A DNA stretch of 64,000 nt from Herbaspirillum seropedicae (GTDB lineage Bacteria > Pseudomonadota > Gammaproteobacteria > Burkholderiales > Burkholderiaceae_D), in assembly GCF_001040945.1 (NCBI RefSeq), contig NZ_CP011930.1, forward strand, positions 2,767,704 to 2,831,703. The letters run 5' to 3'. Positions within the stretch are counted from its first letter, which is position 1. Each line of letters begins with the position of its first letter. The position numbers and the translations under genes were made by a program. Below are positions 51,612 through 61,002 of the stretch, in pieces. Below the pieces are notes generated by a model. That model did no database searches. It had not been told where the DNA came from and saw only the letters and a list, made by a program, of their open reading frames with translations.

Positions 51612-54600
51612 GCGTCTCTGCCGCCTTCATCAAGCGCCCCATCGGCACCACGCTGCTGGCCATTGCCATCCTGCTGGTAGGCGTGGCGGTATGGCCGCTG
51701 CTGCCGGTGGCGCCGCTGCCGCAGGTGGACTTCCCCACCATCCAGGTCACTGCGCAGTTGCCCGGAGGCAGTCCCGAGACCATGGCGTCCAACGTGGCCC
51801 AGCCGCTGGAGCGCCAGTTCTCGCTCATCGCCGGGCTCTCGCAGATGACCTCGCAGAGCACCCTGGGCAGCACCCAGATCACGCTGCAGTTCGACCTGAA
51901 CCGCAACATCGACGCGGCCGCACTGGATGTGCAGGCGGCCATCAATGCCTCCACCGGGCAATTGCCGGCCAACCTGCCCAATCCGCCGACCTTCCGCAAG
52001 ATCAATCCGGCCGATTCGCCCATCATGATCATGTCGGTGCAGTCCGAAGCGCTGCCGCTGACGGTGGTCAACGACTATGCCGACAACATCCTGGCCCAGC
52101 AGATCTCGCAGATCTCCGGCGTGGGCCTGGTCAACGTCAATGGCCAGCAGAAGCCGGCCGTGCGCATCCAGGTCGATCCGGCCAAGCTGGCCACGCTGGG
52201 ACTGAGCCTGGAAGACATCCGCGGCGTCATCGCGACCACCACCGTGAACCAGCCCAAGGGCACCGTCGACGGTGCGCGCCAGGCCTTCACCGTCTATACC
52301 AATGACCAGTTGCTCAAGGCCGAGCAATGGAATGACATGGTCCTGGCCTGGCGCAATGGCGCGCCGATCCGGGTCAAGGACATCGGGATCGCCGTGGACG
52401 GGCCGGAAAACAACAAGATCGCCGCCTGGGCCTTCGCCGGCGCGGCCAACACGGCCGACCACAGCATCACCAATGGCCGCTCCATCGTGCTGGCCATCAC
52501 CAAGCAGCCCGGCGCCAACGTGATCGAGACGGTCGGCCGCATCAAGGCCGCCATGCCGCGCCTGCGTGCAGCCATCCCCGCGGCCATCCACGTCAATACG
52601 CTCATCGACCGCACCCAGACCATCCGCGCCTCGGTGGAAGACGTGGAGTTCACCCTGGTGCTGACCATCGCACTGGTGGTGATGGTGATCTTCGTGTTCC
52701 TGCGCAACGTGGCCGCCACGCTGATCCCCTCGGTGACCGTGCCGCTGGCCATCATGGGCACGGCCGGGGTGATGTACGTGGTGGGCTATAGCCTGGACAA
52801 TCTTTCGCTGATGGCGCTGACCATTGCCGTGGGCTTCGTGGTCGATGACGCCATCGTCATGCTGGAAAACATCTACCGCTACGTCGAAGAAGGCATGACG
52901 CCCTTGGAGGCCGCATTGAAGGGCGCCGGCGAGATCGGATTTACCATCATCTCGATCTCGGTCTCGCTGGTGGCGGTGTTCATCCCGCTGCTGTTGATGG
53001 GGGGCATCGTGGGCCGGCTGTTCCGCGAGTTTGCCGTCACGGTGACGCTGACCATTGCCGTATCGGTCATCATCTCGCTGACGCTCACGCCCATGCTGTG
53101 CTCGCGCTTCCTGAAGAACGAGCATGGCCAGCGCCACGGCAAGCTGTATCAATGGTTCGAACGCTGCTTCGACGCCATGCTGGCCGGCTACAAGCGCGGC
53201 CTGGATGTGGTGATGAAGCACCAGTTCATCACCCTGATGAGTTTCATCGCGACCTTGGCGCTGACGGCGGTGCTGTTCATCTTCATCCCCAAGGGCTTCT
53301 TCCCGCAACAGGACAATGGCGTCATCGTCGGCTTTGCCGAATCCGCGCAGGACACGTCCTCGGCGGCCATGCACGAGCGCCTGCTGAAGGTGGCCGAGGT
53401 GGTGCGCCAGGACCCGGACGTGATCGGCTTTGCCATGAGCGCAGGCTCGACCACCTTCAATACCGGCCAGTTCTTCATCGCCCTGAAACCCAAGGACCAG
53501 GGACGCACCACCAATGCCGACGAGATCATCGCCCGGCTACGTCCCAAGGTGGCGAGGATCGAGGGGGTGAACCTGTTCATGCAGGCCAGCCAGGACATCA
53601 ACGTCGGCGGCCGCCTCTCGCGCACCCAGTACCAGTACACCATCACCGATACCGACCTGGATGAACTCAACGTCTGGGCGCCGCGCATGCTGGAACGCTT
53701 CCGCCAGCTGCCGCAATTGACCGACGTGGCCTCCGACCAGCAGAACCAGGCCGCCGCGGCGGTGATCACCATCGACCGCGCACGCGCCTCCAGCTTCGGC
53801 ATTTCGCCGTCGCTGATCGACGCCACCATCTATGACGCCATCGGCCAGCGCCAGGTGGCCCAGTACTTCACCCAGATCAATAGCTACCGCGTGATCCTGG
53901 AAGTGACACCGGCCTTGCAGAAAGACCCGGCGCTGTTCGACAAGCTCTACCTGACCTCGCCCCTGACCGGCCAGCAGGTGCCGCTATCGACCTTCGTGAA
54001 GATCGACACCAGCAAGACCTCCTACCTGTCCATCAGCCACCAGAGCCAGTTCCCGGCGGTGACGATTTCCTTCAACCTGGCCAAGGGCGTCTCGCTGGGC
54101 GAAGCCGTCGATGTGATCCAGAAGACCAAGGACCAGATGGGCGTGCCGCAGACCCTGGTGGGCAACTTCCAGGGCACGGCCAAGGCCTTTGGCGATTCGC
54201 TCTCGTCCCAGCCCTACCTGATCGCAGCGGCCCTGATCGCGGTCTACATCGTGCTGGGCCTGCTCTACGAGAGCTACATCCATCCCCTGACCATCCTCTC
54301 CACCCTGCCCTCGGCGGGCGTGGGGGCGCTGCTGATCCTGATGGCGGGCGGCTATGATCTCTCGGTCATTGCCCTCATCGGCATCATCCTGCTCATCGGC
54401 ATCGTCAAGAAGAACGGCATCATGATGATCGACTTCGCCCTCACCGCCGAGCGCAGCCAGGGCATGAAGCCGGAACAAGCCATCTACCAGGCCTGCCTGC
54501 TGCGCTTCCGCCCCATCATGATGACCACCATGTGCGCCCTGCTGTCGGGCCTGCCGCTGATGCTGGGCCACGGCGCCGGTTCCGAGCTGCGCCGCCCGCT

Positions 54601-54763
54601 GGGCTATGCCATGGTGGGCGGCCTGATCCTGTCGCAGGCGCTGACCCTGTTCACCACGCCGGTGGTCTATCTCTATCTGGACCGCGCCCACTACTGGTAC
54701 ATGCGCAAGAAAGAAGCACGCCAGGCGCGCAAGGCGGCGCGGCTGGCCAATCCGCAGGGGTGA
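51608..54763 (+). CDS. RND efflux pump, MdtB/MdtC-like
   Basis: A 1051-residue inner-membrane pump of the HAE-1 type. The N-terminus FIKRPIGTTLLAIAILLVGVAVWPLLPVAPLPQVDFPTI is diagnostic; the proton-relay Asp pair is in GFVVDDAIVMLENIYR (TM4) and Lys in TM10 region (IGIVKKNGIMMIDFAL). Two large periplasmic loops are present. Sequence is closest in style to MdtC/MuxC proteins (multidrug), rather than to CusA-type metal pumps. Single pump gene, in contrast to the paired MdtB-MdtC. GTG start overlapping the adaptor stop. Confidence 0.95.
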   Translation: MSVSAAFIKRPIGTTLLAIAILLVGVAVWPLLPVAPLPQVDFPTIQVTAQLPGGSPETMASNVAQPLERQFSLIAGLSQMTSQSTLGSTQITLQFDLNRNIDAAALDVQAAINASTGQLPANLPNPPTFRKINPADSPIMIMSVQSEALPLTVVNDYADNILAQQISQISGVGLVNVNGQQKPAVRIQVDPAKLATLGLSLEDIRGVIATTTVNQPKGTVDGARQAFTVYTNDQLLKAEQWNDMVLAWRNGAPIRVKDIGIAVDGPENNKIAAWAFAGAANTADHSITNGRSIVLAITKQPGANVIETVGRIKAAMPRLRAAIPAAIHVNTLIDRTQTIRASVEDVEFTLVLTIALVVMVIFVFLRNVAATLIPSVTVPLAIMGTAGVMYVVGYSLDNLSLMALTIAVGFVVDDAIVMLENIYRYVEEGMTPLEAALKGAGEIGFTIISISVSLVAVFIPLLLMGGIVGRLFREFAVTVTLTIAVSVIISLTLTPMLCSRFLKNEHGQRHGKLYQWFERCFDAMLAGYKRGLDVVMKHQFITLMSFIATLALTAVLFIFIPKGFFPQQDNGVIVGFAESAQDTSSAAMHERLLKVAEVVRQDPDVIGFAMSAGSTTFNTGQFFIALKPKDQGRTTNADEIIARLRPKVARIEGVNLFMQASQDINVGGRLSRTQYQYTITDTDLDELNVWAPRMLERFRQLPQLTDVASDQQNQAAAAVITIDRARASSFGISPSLIDATIYDAIGQRQVAQYFTQINSYRVILEVTPALQKDPALFDKLYLTSPLTGQQVPLSTFVKIDTSKTSYLSISHQSQFPAVTISFNLAKGVSLGEAVDVIQKTKDQMGVPQTLVGNFQGTAKAFGDSLSSQPYLIAAALIAVYIVLGLLYESYIHPLTILSTLPSAGVGALLILMAGGYDLSVIALIGIILLIGIVKKNGIMMIDFALTAERSQGMKPEQAIYQACLLRFRPIMMTTMCALLSGLPLMLGHGAGSELRRPLGYAMVGGLILSQALTLFTTPVVYLYLDRAHYWYMRKKEARQARKAARLANPQG

Positions 54764-54786
54764 ACATGCCCATGCAACACAACGCA

Positions 54787-54806
54787 GCGGGAAGGTAGAA
54801 TCCCGC
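54787..54806 (+). other. hairpin between the RND pump and its regulator
   Basis: GCGGGA-AGGTAGAA-TCCCGC forms a 6-bp stem inside a longer inverted repeat, GCCCATGC (54768-54775) and GCATGGGC (54805-54812). It lies in the 92-bp gap before the regulator gene. No T-run, so attenuation or mRNA processing is possible. Confidence 0.4.
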
Positions 54807-54855
54807 ATGGGCCACCGCCAGGCAAACCAGCCCTGGCAGGGCCGCTGGAGACCGC

Positions 54856-55548
54856 ATGAAGATTCTGATAGTCGAAGACGAGCAAAAGATGTCCGAGTAC
54901 CTCTGCAAGGGCCTCACCGAGCAGGGCTGCGCGGTGGACCTGGCCGCCAATGGGGTGGATGGCCAGCACCTGGCCATCGAGCATGATTACGACGTGATCG
55001 TGCTGGACGTCATGCTGCCGGGCCTGGACGGCTTCTCGGTGCTGCGCGCGCTGCGCAAGGTCAAGGAGACGCCGGTGATCATGCTGACCGCGCGCGACAG
55101 CGTGGAAGACCGCATCAAGGGTCTGCATGACGGCGCCGATGACTACCTGATCAAGCCCTTCTCCTTCCTCGAACTGCTGGCTCGGCTGCAGGCCCTGACC
55201 CGCCGCGGCCGCGCCCAGGAACCGGCGCAGCTGCGCATCGGCGACCTGCAGATCGACCTGCTCTCGCGCAAGGCCTTCCGGGGCGGGCTGCGCATCGACC
55301 TCACCGCCAAGGAATTTGCCTTGCTGGCCGTGATGGCGCGCCGCCAGGGCGAGATCCTCTCCAAGACCGCCATTGCCGAACTGGTCTGGGACATGAATTT
55401 CGACAGCAATACCAATGTGGTCGAGGTCGCCATCAAGCGCCTGCGCGCCAAGATCGATGCGCCCTTCGAACAGAAGCTGCTGCATACCGTGCGCGGCATG
55501 GGCTATGTGCTGGAGCCGCGCGCCACGGCCGACAGCAGCGATGACTGA
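54856..55548 (+). CDS. OmpR-family response regulator, CusR/CopR-like
   Basis: A 230-residue regulator: receiver (1-118; VEDE, Asp in [13 protein letters not shown], Lys in LIKPFSF) and OmpR winged helix (about 135-225; [38 protein letters not shown]). The [15 protein letters not shown] segment is the hallmark of the heavy-metal/CusR-CopR-IrlR subgroup. It lies downstream of the RND genes and upstream of its kinase (8-base overlap). Probably binds TGACA-N4-TGTCA upstream of the operon. Confidence 0.93.
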   Translation: MKILIVEDEQKMSEYLCKGLTEQGCAVDLAANGVDGQHLAIEHDYDVIVLDVMLPGLDGFSVLRALRKVKETPVIMLTARDSVEDRIKGLHDGADDYLIKPFSFLELLARLQALTRRGRAQEPAQLRIGDLQIDLLSRKAFRGGLRIDLTAKEFALLAVMARRQGEILSKTAIAELVWDMNFDSNTNVVEVAIKRLRAKIDAPFEQKLLHTVRGMGYVLEPRATADSSDD

Positions 55549-56968
55549 GCCTGGCGAGAACGCAGTGCGCCTGCGCTGGCTGCCGCTGCGGCAATCGATC
55601 ACGGCGCGGCTGGTGTGGATGTCGGCGGCCTCGGCGCTGCTGATCTTTGCGCTCACCGGGATGGTGCTCTACACCGTGCTCAAGGGTGAGCTGCTGCGCC
55701 ACGAACGCGACGGCCTGGTCACCACCCTCAACGACATCAGCTACCAGATCGGCCGCGCCGGCAATACCGAACGCTGGGGCCGGGTGCAGGCCAAGCTGGC
55801 CACGCTGTCGCAAGCCGACCAGCATGTCTCGTTCTGGATTTCCAGCAGCGACGCCCGCTTTACCTACGGCGACCTGAGCCGCCTGGCGCCGCAGGCCATC
55901 CGCGCCGACGAGGGCAACTCGGTAGGCCGCCTGCATTTGCCGGGTCGTCGTTATCCGCTGCACATCATGACGCGCACCCTGCCCGCCTTCGAAGAGCGGC
56001 CCGCCGTCGACGTCACCGTCGGGGTGGATGGTGAACCCTATTTCGAGATGCGCCGCACCTTCCTCCTGGCGACCTCGGTGTTTTCCCTGCTGGGCATCGT
56101 GCTGGCGGTGATCTCCAGCTACTGGATCGCCCGCGCCGGACTGGCGCCCTTGCGCCAGATGTCGGACCGGGCGCAGAGTTTCTCGCCGCGCAAGCTCTCC
56201 GCGCGCATGCCGGTAGAGGCCATGCCGCAAGAACTGTCGGTGCTGGCGCTGGCCTTCAATGGCGCGCTCGATCGCATCGAAGACGCCTACACCCAGCTGG
56301 AAGCCTTCAACGCCGACGTCGCCCACGAACTGCGCACGCCGCTGGCCAACCTGATCGGCGAAACCCAGGTGGCGCTGGCGCGCGAGCGCAGCGCCGGGGA
56401 ATTCAAGGACGTGCTGCAATCGAACCTGGAAGAACTGGACCGCATCCGTTCCATCGTCAACGACATGCTCTTCCTGGCCCGCTCCGATCAGGGCGAAGCG
56501 GCCACGGCGCGGGTGCCGGCGCGGGTGGCCGACGAGGTGCAGAAGACCGTGGATTTCTTCGAGTTCGTGCTCGACGACAGCGGCATGCGCATCGAGGTCG
56601 CGGGCGATACCGAGGCCACCGCGATGATGGAGACGGCGCTCTTCAAGCGCGCCCTGACCAACCTGATCCAGAACGCCATCCAGCATTCGCCCGAAGGCGC
56701 GCTGCTGCGCATCGACATCGCCTGCCAGGAAGAGACCGTGCGGGTGGCCGTGAGCAACCCCGGCAAGCCCATCGACGAACATCACCTGCCGCGCCTGTTC
56801 GACCGCTTCTACCGGGTCGACAGCGCCCGCCAGGACATCAACGGCAGCCATGGCCACGGGCTGGGCCTGGCCATCGTCAAGGCGGTGGCGCGCATGCATG
56901 GCGGACGCGCCTTTGCCTCCAGCAAAGAGGGCGTCAACAGCATCGGCTTCACCATCGCCCGCCAATAG
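55541..56968 (+). CDS. sensor histidine kinase, CusS/IrlS-like
   Basis: A 475-residue sensor. Two membrane helices (about 25-48 and 175-197) flank a periplasmic domain ([26 protein letters not shown]). HAMP follows, then H-box [30 protein letters not shown]-box [13 protein letters not shown], and [13 protein letters not shown] and [18 protein letters not shown]. It overlaps the regulator gene by 8 bases. The pattern is that of metal or oxidant sensors, but the signal for this pump is unknown. Confidence 0.93.
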   Translation: MTEPGENAVRLRWLPLRQSITARLVWMSAASALLIFALTGMVLYTVLKGELLRHERDGLVTTLNDISYQIGRAGNTERWGRVQAKLATLSQADQHVSFWISSSDARFTYGDLSRLAPQAIRADEGNSVGRLHLPGRRYPLHIMTRTLPAFEERPAVDVTVGVDGEPYFEMRRTFLLATSVFSLLGIVLAVISSYWIARAGLAPLRQMSDRAQSFSPRKLSARMPVEAMPQELSVLALAFNGALDRIEDAYTQLEAFNADVAHELRTPLANLIGETQVALARERSAGEFKDVLQSNLEELDRIRSIVNDMLFLARSDQGEAATARVPARVADEVQKTVDFFEFVLDDSGMRIEVAGDTEATAMMETALFKRALTNLIQNAIQHSPEGALLRIDIACQEETVRVAVSNPGKPIDEHHLPRLFDRFYRVDSARQDINGSHGHGLGLAIVKAVARMHGGRAFASSKEGVNSIGFTIARQ

Positions 56969-56998
56969 CCCGCCAAGGGCCGGCCAGGCAGGCTCGGC

Positions 56999-57958
56999 TC
57001 AGTAGCCGCGGCGCAGATCGACGTTGGCGGCAATCTCCCCACTGTGGCGATAGCGCCGGATATTGGCGGCCACGATGGCCGAGGCCGTCTGCCGGTCGGT
57101 GGGCGCGGAGCAATGCGGCAGCACCGTCACGGCCGGATGGCTCCACGGCCAGGCTGCGGGCGGCAGAGGCTCCACGGCAAACACGTCCAGCACCGCGTGC
57201 CGGAGCTGGCCGGCGTCCAGCGCCGCCTTCAGCGCGGCATCGTCGATGATGGGCCCGCGGGCGAAATTGATCAGTTGGGCCTGCGGCGGCAACATGGCCA
57301 GATGGGCGGCATCGATCAGGCCACGGGTCTCGGCCGTGAGCGGCAGCAGGCAGACCAGGATATCGGTCTGCGCCAGCATCTGCGCCAAGCCCGCCGGTCC
57401 ATGAAAGGTCTGCACGCCTTCCGCCTCGCGCGCGCTGCGGCTCCAGCCGTTGACGGCAAAGCGCGCCTGGCGCAGCGCCGCCGCCGCGGCCTCGCCCAGC
57501 GCGCCCAGGCCCAGCAGGCTGACGCGGCGCTGCTCGGGCAGCACGTAGGGCTGCGCCTCCCAGTGATGTTCACGCTGGCGGCGCGCATAGAGGGGCATGT
57601 CGCGATGCAGGTAGAGCGTCCAGGCCAGCACTGCTTCGGCCATGGTGGCGGCCAGGCGCGGATCGACCAGGCGCGTGAGCTGCAAGTCGCTCTGGCCAAG
57701 ATCGGCGACCAGGCGCTCGACCCCGGCCCATACGCTATGCACCCACAGCAAGTTCGGCATGCGCTTGAGCTGGGCCGGATCGGGATTGGCGACGATGGCC
57801 ACGCGGCACTGCGCGAGCTGATCGGCGTCCAGTTGCTCGCAGGGCAGGATGCGTTCTTCCGGCATGGCGGCCTGGAGCGCGCTGATCCACTGCTGGACTT
57901 CGCTGGCGCCGGCCTGGCTGACGAAGGCGATGGGGGAGATCGGGGTGAGCGCGCTCAT
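56999..57958 (-). CDS. D-2-hydroxyacid dehydrogenase (GhrA-like)
   Basis: A 319-residue NAD(P)H-dependent dehydrogenase. Nucleotide motif LLGLGALGEAAAAALRQA (GxGxxG), the family-specific FARGPIIDDAALKAALDAG, arginine and the catalytic His in VLPHCSAPT. The start at 57958 (MSALTPISPIAFVSQAG) overlaps the VOC stop (ATGA); upstream codons are VOC shadow. Typical reactions are glyoxylate or hydroxypyruvate reduction. With the VOC protein it makes a two-gene operon. Confidence 0.9.
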   Translation of the reverse strand: MSALTPISPIAFVSQAGASEVQQWISALQAAMPEERILPCEQLDADQLAQCRVAIVANPDPAQLKRMPNLLWVHSVWAGVERLVADLGQSDLQLTRLVDPRLAATMAEAVLAWTLYLHRDMPLYARRQREHHWEAQPYVLPEQRRVSLLGLGALGEAAAAALRQARFAVNGWSRSAREAEGVQTFHGPAGLAQMLAQTDILVCLLPLTAETRGLIDAAHLAMLPPQAQLINFARGPIIDDAALKAALDAGQLRHAVLDVFAVEPLPPAAWPWSHPAVTVLPHCSAPTDRQTASAIVAANIRRYRHSGEIAANVDLRRGY

Positions 57959-58371
57959 CGGGCGTAGACCTGCTGGAGATCGGCAAAGCCCTTGACCTCG
58001 ATGGGATTGCCCGAGGGATCGCAAAAGAACATGGTGGCCTGCTCGCCCGGTTCGCCGGCGAAGCGGATCTGCGGCGCCAGCACGAACTGCACCTGTGCGC
58101 TGGCGCTGAGGCGGTCGGCCAGGGCCTGCCATTGCGGCATCGGCAAGATCACGCCCAGGTGCGGCATGGGCACCATGTGATGGCCGACCTTGCCGGTGTT
58201 GCTCACCGCAAAGGGTTCGCCCAGATGCAGCGAGAGCTGATGACCGAAGAAGTCGATATCGACCCAGGTATCGGTGCTGCGTCCCTCCTGGCAACCCAGC
58301 AGGTCGCAATAGAAGCGGCGGGCAGCGTCGAGGTCGCGCACGTGATAGGCGAGATGGAAGATGGAAGACAT
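57955..58371 (-). CDS. VOC (glyoxalase/dioxygenase superfamily) protein
   Basis: A 138-residue vicinal oxygen chelate protein: FHLAYHVRDLDAARRFYCDLLGCQEGRS at the start (metal His), FFGHQLSLH, GVILPMPQWQAL, and FCDPSGNPIEVKGF (metal Glu) at the end. Metal-binding His/Glu pattern is intact. Activity is unknown; it is coupled with a hydroxyacid dehydrogenase, which fits detoxification of reactive carbonyls. The ATG at 58371 starts the Pfam-like core. Confidence 0.88.
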   Translation of the reverse strand: MSSIFHLAYHVRDLDAARRFYCDLLGCQEGRSTDTWVDIDFFGHQLSLHLGEPFAVSNTGKVGHHMVPMPHLGVILPMPQWQALADRLSASAQVQFVLAPQIRFAGEPGEQATMFFCDPSGNPIEVKGFADLQQVYAR

Positions 58372-58508
58372 GGTGTGCTCGTGGCGTCGGTGCGTGGATG
58401 CCTCGTTGCAGCGAGGCCGGGGATCAAAGTCCACAAGCATACCCCAGCCAGCCTGATCGCATCATTGCTGCGCTGGAACAGGCGGCGCGGCGGACAAGCC
58501 GGCTGTGC

Positions 58509-58522
58509 TTGACATGTGTCAA
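58509..58522 (+). promoter_or_regulatory. FNR/ANR-type palindrome upstream of the universal stress protein
   Basis: TTGAC-ATGT-GTCAA is a perfect palindrome that fits an FNR/ANR/DNR-type site (TTGAT-N4-ATCAA, variant TTGAC/GTCAA). With TGGACG (58541-58546), a 17-bp spacer and TAGTCT (58564-58569), its centre is about 60 bases upstream of the predicted start, close to the class I position (-61.5). Confidence 0.6.
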
Positions 58523-58540
58523 TTGCGCCCGGTTTTGCGC

Positions 58541-58569
58541 TGGACGAGGGCCGCACGCAGGCCTAGTCT
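58541..58569 (+). promoter_or_regulatory. predicted promoter of the universal stress protein gene
   Basis: TGGACG (-35-like) and TAGTCT (-10-like), spaced 17 bp, precede the gene at 58627. Both are imperfect, as expected for an activator-dependent promoter. Confidence 0.4.
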
Positions 58570-58626
58570 GAAGCCATGGCATCCCATCGCGGACGCCTTT
58601 CCATCCCAACACCCCGAGGAGCTACC

Positions 58627-59451
58627 ATGAGCTACAAGTCGATCCTGGTCCATGTCGACCAGTCACGTCACGCTGCCCAGCGCATCCGCATCGCCGCCGA
58701 ACTGGCGCGCGCCCAGCAGGCGCACCTGATCGGCAGCTCCGTCAGCGGCATCTCCAGCTTCATCACCATGGAAGGCGCGGCCTATATCGCCGCGCAGATG
58801 GATGGCTTCCGCGACCGCGCCCTGGCGGCGCTGGAAAACTTCGACAAGATCGCCAACAGCGTGGGCGTGCCCTCCTGCGAAAAGCGCTTCGTCGATGACG
58901 ATGCCGAAGGCGGCCTGGCCCTGCAGGCGCGCTATGCCGACCTGGTGGTGGTCAGCCAGGCCGACCTGGACGATGCCGACGACAGCTTCCTCACCGACCT
59001 GCCCGAATACGTGATGCTCAATTCGCCCCGTCCGGTGCTGATCATCCCCAGCGCCGGCGAGTTCAAGCACGTTGGCAAGAACGCCTTGGTCGCCTGGGAT
59101 GGCAGCATGGAATCGACCCGCGCCGTCACCGCCGCCCTGCCGCTGCTGCGCCAGGCGGACAACGTGACGGTGGTGATCTTCAACTCCGACAAGCGCCTGG
59201 GCACCCATGGCGAACAGCCCGGCGCCGATATCGCCCTGTACCTGGCGCGCCATGGCGTGACGGTGGAAGTGGCGCAGGAACAGACCCCGCTGGACATCGG
59301 CAACGCCCTGCTCTCGCTGGCCGCCGACAAGGGCTCGGACCTGCTGGTCATGGGCGGCTATGGCCACACCCGCTTCCGTGAAGTGCTGCTGGGCGGCGTG
59401 ACCCTGACCATCCTCAAGACCATGACCCTGCCTGTGCTCATGGCCCACTGA
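58627..59451 (+). CDS. universal stress protein, two tandem UspA domains
   Basis: A 274-residue tandem Usp. Domain 1 (about 1-145) starts MSYKSILVHVDQS; domain 2 (about 150-274) ends with the ATP-binding signature GGYGHTRFREVLLGGVTLTIL (G-x2-G-x9-G-S/T like). GAGGAG precedes the ATG. It is divergent from the VOC pair. The FNR-type site suggests induction at low oxygen. Members of this group are stress-responsive and nucleotide-binding; precise role unknown. Confidence 0.93.
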   Translation: MSYKSILVHVDQSRHAAQRIRIAAELARAQQAHLIGSSVSGISSFITMEGAAYIAAQMDGFRDRALAALENFDKIANSVGVPSCEKRFVDDDAEGGLALQARYADLVVVSQADLDDADDSFLTDLPEYVMLNSPRPVLIIPSAGEFKHVGKNALVAWDGSMESTRAVTAALPLLRQADNVTVVIFNSDKRLGTHGEQPGADIALYLARHGVTVEVAQEQTPLDIGNALLSLAADKGSDLLVMGGYGHTRFREVLLGGVTLTILKTMTLPVLMAH

Positions 59452-59475
59452 CCACTGGAGCAGGGCCGCCGCGCC

Positions 59476-60726
59476 CTACTGCAGTTCCGCTACCGGCCCC
59501 TCGCGGGCCGGTGTCTTTTGGGCCGCCGTGCGCTCGCGCTGCTGCAGCCGCGCCTTGCGCTTGCGCACCCAGATGATCACGCCCGTCACCGACAGCATGG
59601 CCACCAGCGCCCCCATGAAGGAGATCAGGATGCGTCCCGGCAAGCCCAGGATGCGTCCCGAATGCAAGGGGAACTGCGCCTGCAGGAAGATATCCCCGGC
59701 ACTGCCCCGCCCCGGGATCTTGCCGCCCTCGTAAGCGCCGCTGTTGGCGTCGAAGTAAAGCCAGGCATTGCCCAGGCCGATATCGCCATGGTCGTTGCCG
59801 GGCTGGAAGTAACCCACGCCATAGACGCCGAACATGCCCGAATAGAACACCCCACCCACCGGCTCGGTCAGTCCCATCTTGCGTGCCTGGGCCTGGCCCA
59901 GCGCCACCGCCTGCTCGCGGGTGATACGCGGCTCGGCCACTTTCTCGGGGGCGGTCGGGGTACGGGTGTCGAAGGGGCTGGGCGTGAGCGTGGAGAGGGT
60001 CTGCAGCAGCGGCCGCATCACCTGGCGTTCCAGGTTCATCGACACCGAGGTGACCGCCAGGATCAGCAGCAAGCCCCACACCCACACGCCGCCGGAGCGA
60101 TGCAGGTCGAAGTTGAGCTTGTGGCCGCCGTCGCGCCAGCGGAACGCCAAGGACTTGCGCCAGCTGCGCCAGTTGGGAAAGGACAGGTAAAGCGCAATCA
60201 GGCAATCCAGCGCCCACACGATGCCGATGATGCCCATCAAGAGGATGCCGGTCTCCAGCCCGCCCAGGTCCGGCAGGTGCATGGTGTAGTGCAGCTTGTA
60301 GAGGAAGGGCAAGAGGTTCTCCCGCGACAGCGAGATCGCGCCCCACATGCGGCGGCCCTGGATCTCGGCGGTGAAGGGGTCCACGGCGATCTGGTTGTAG
60401 TCCAGTGTATAGAGCTTGCCGGTGGCCGGGTCCACGCGCGGCTCGACCATCATGCCGATGGTGTGACCGGGTTCGGCCTGGGTCAGCACATAGGTCACCC
60501 GCAAGCGGGGCTCGGCCTGTTCCACCCGGCGCGCCAGCTCCAGCCCGGGCATGGGCGCACCAGCGCCCGGCTGGGTGGCGCTGCGGGCGTCGAAGAGCTG
60601 GGGATTGAGCCAGGCGTCGAGCTCGTGGTCCCAGGAAATGACGGCCCCGGTCAGGCCCGCGATGAAGAGAAACACCGCAGCGGCCAGGCCGAACCAGCGA
60701 TGGAGAAGAACGAGCGTAGCGCGCAT
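59476..60726 (-). CDS. PepSY-associated membrane protein (PepSY_TM)
   Basis: A 416-residue inner-membrane protein. The N-terminal helix HRWFGLAAAVFLFIAGLTGAVISW is the PepSY_TM hallmark; three further helices follow (about 145-165, 195-215, 345-370), with a periplasmic PepSY-like segment (ITREQAVALGQAQARKMGL). The ATG at 60726 (MRATLVLLHRW) was chosen over upstream codons. Relatives are often Fur-regulated and act in iron or ferric-siderophore handling. Here a Fur-like A/T patch is upstream. No receptor gene is adjacent. Confidence 0.88.
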   Translation of the reverse strand: MRATLVLLHRWFGLAAAVFLFIAGLTGAVISWDHELDAWLNPQLFDARSATQPGAGAPMPGLELARRVEQAEPRLRVTYVLTQAEPGHTIGMMVEPRVDPATGKLYTLDYNQIAVDPFTAEIQGRRMWGAISLSRENLLPFLYKLHYTMHLPDLGGLETGILLMGIIGIVWALDCLIALYLSFPNWRSWRKSLAFRWRDGGHKLNFDLHRSGGVWVWGLLLILAVTSVSMNLERQVMRPLLQTLSTLTPSPFDTRTPTAPEKVAEPRITREQAVALGQAQARKMGLTEPVGGVFYSGMFGVYGVGYFQPGNDHGDIGLGNAWLYFDANSGAYEGGKIPGRGSAGDIFLQAQFPLHSGRILGLPGRILISFMGALVAMLSVTGVIIWVRKRKARLQQRERTAAQKTPAREGPVAELQ

Positions 60727-60846
60727 GAGATGGACCTGGCCGATGTGCCGAATTGCTGAAGGGCTGAGTGGAAGGTGGCGGGCGGCGCGCGAGGCCGTCA
60801 ACCGGCCCCCGGCCTGCTTTCGCCCATCACGATCATGTTGACGCCC

Positions 60847-60870
60847 AATAATAGGAACAATAATAATTCC
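60847..60870 (-). promoter_or_regulatory. A/T-rich Fur-box-like region upstream of the PepSY gene
   Basis: AATAATAGGAACAATAATAATTCC has repeated AATAAT hexamers and a GGAA...TTCC dyad, resembling the GATAAT-array form of Fur sites. It lies about 120 bases upstream of the PepSY start codon. The match to the classical 19-bp Fur box is weak. It sits in the 276-bp gap 60727-61002, which holds no gene. Confidence 0.4.
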
Positions 60871-60949
60871 CATTTATTTTATGGAATATGTCGTAAAAAA
60901 GAAACCTCCCGCTTCAGCTTTCCCCTCCCCCGTTTCCGCCCGCCCCATG

Positions 60950-60981
60950 AAAAAAGCCGCCAGTCCGGCAAGACTGGCGGC
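60950..60981 (-). terminator. Rho-independent terminator of the multi-PAS kinase gene
   Basis: GCCGCCAGTC (60956-60965) and GACTGGCGGC (60972-60981) make a perfect 10-bp stem; read on the minus strand it is followed by TTTTTT (60955-60950). It lies 22 bases after the kinase stop. Confidence 0.93.
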
Positions 60982-61002
60982 CTCTGTTGCAAGCAAAAAG
61001 CT

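Noticed and set aside
51383..53374. 663-codon frame opposite the RND adaptor and pump
   Set aside because: Shadow of two real genes on the plus strand with strong RND motifs.
51608..54763. CusA-type heavy-metal RND pump
   Set aside because: The N-terminal and TM4 signatures are those of HAE-1 (MdtC/MuxC) pumps; only the regulators are metal-type.
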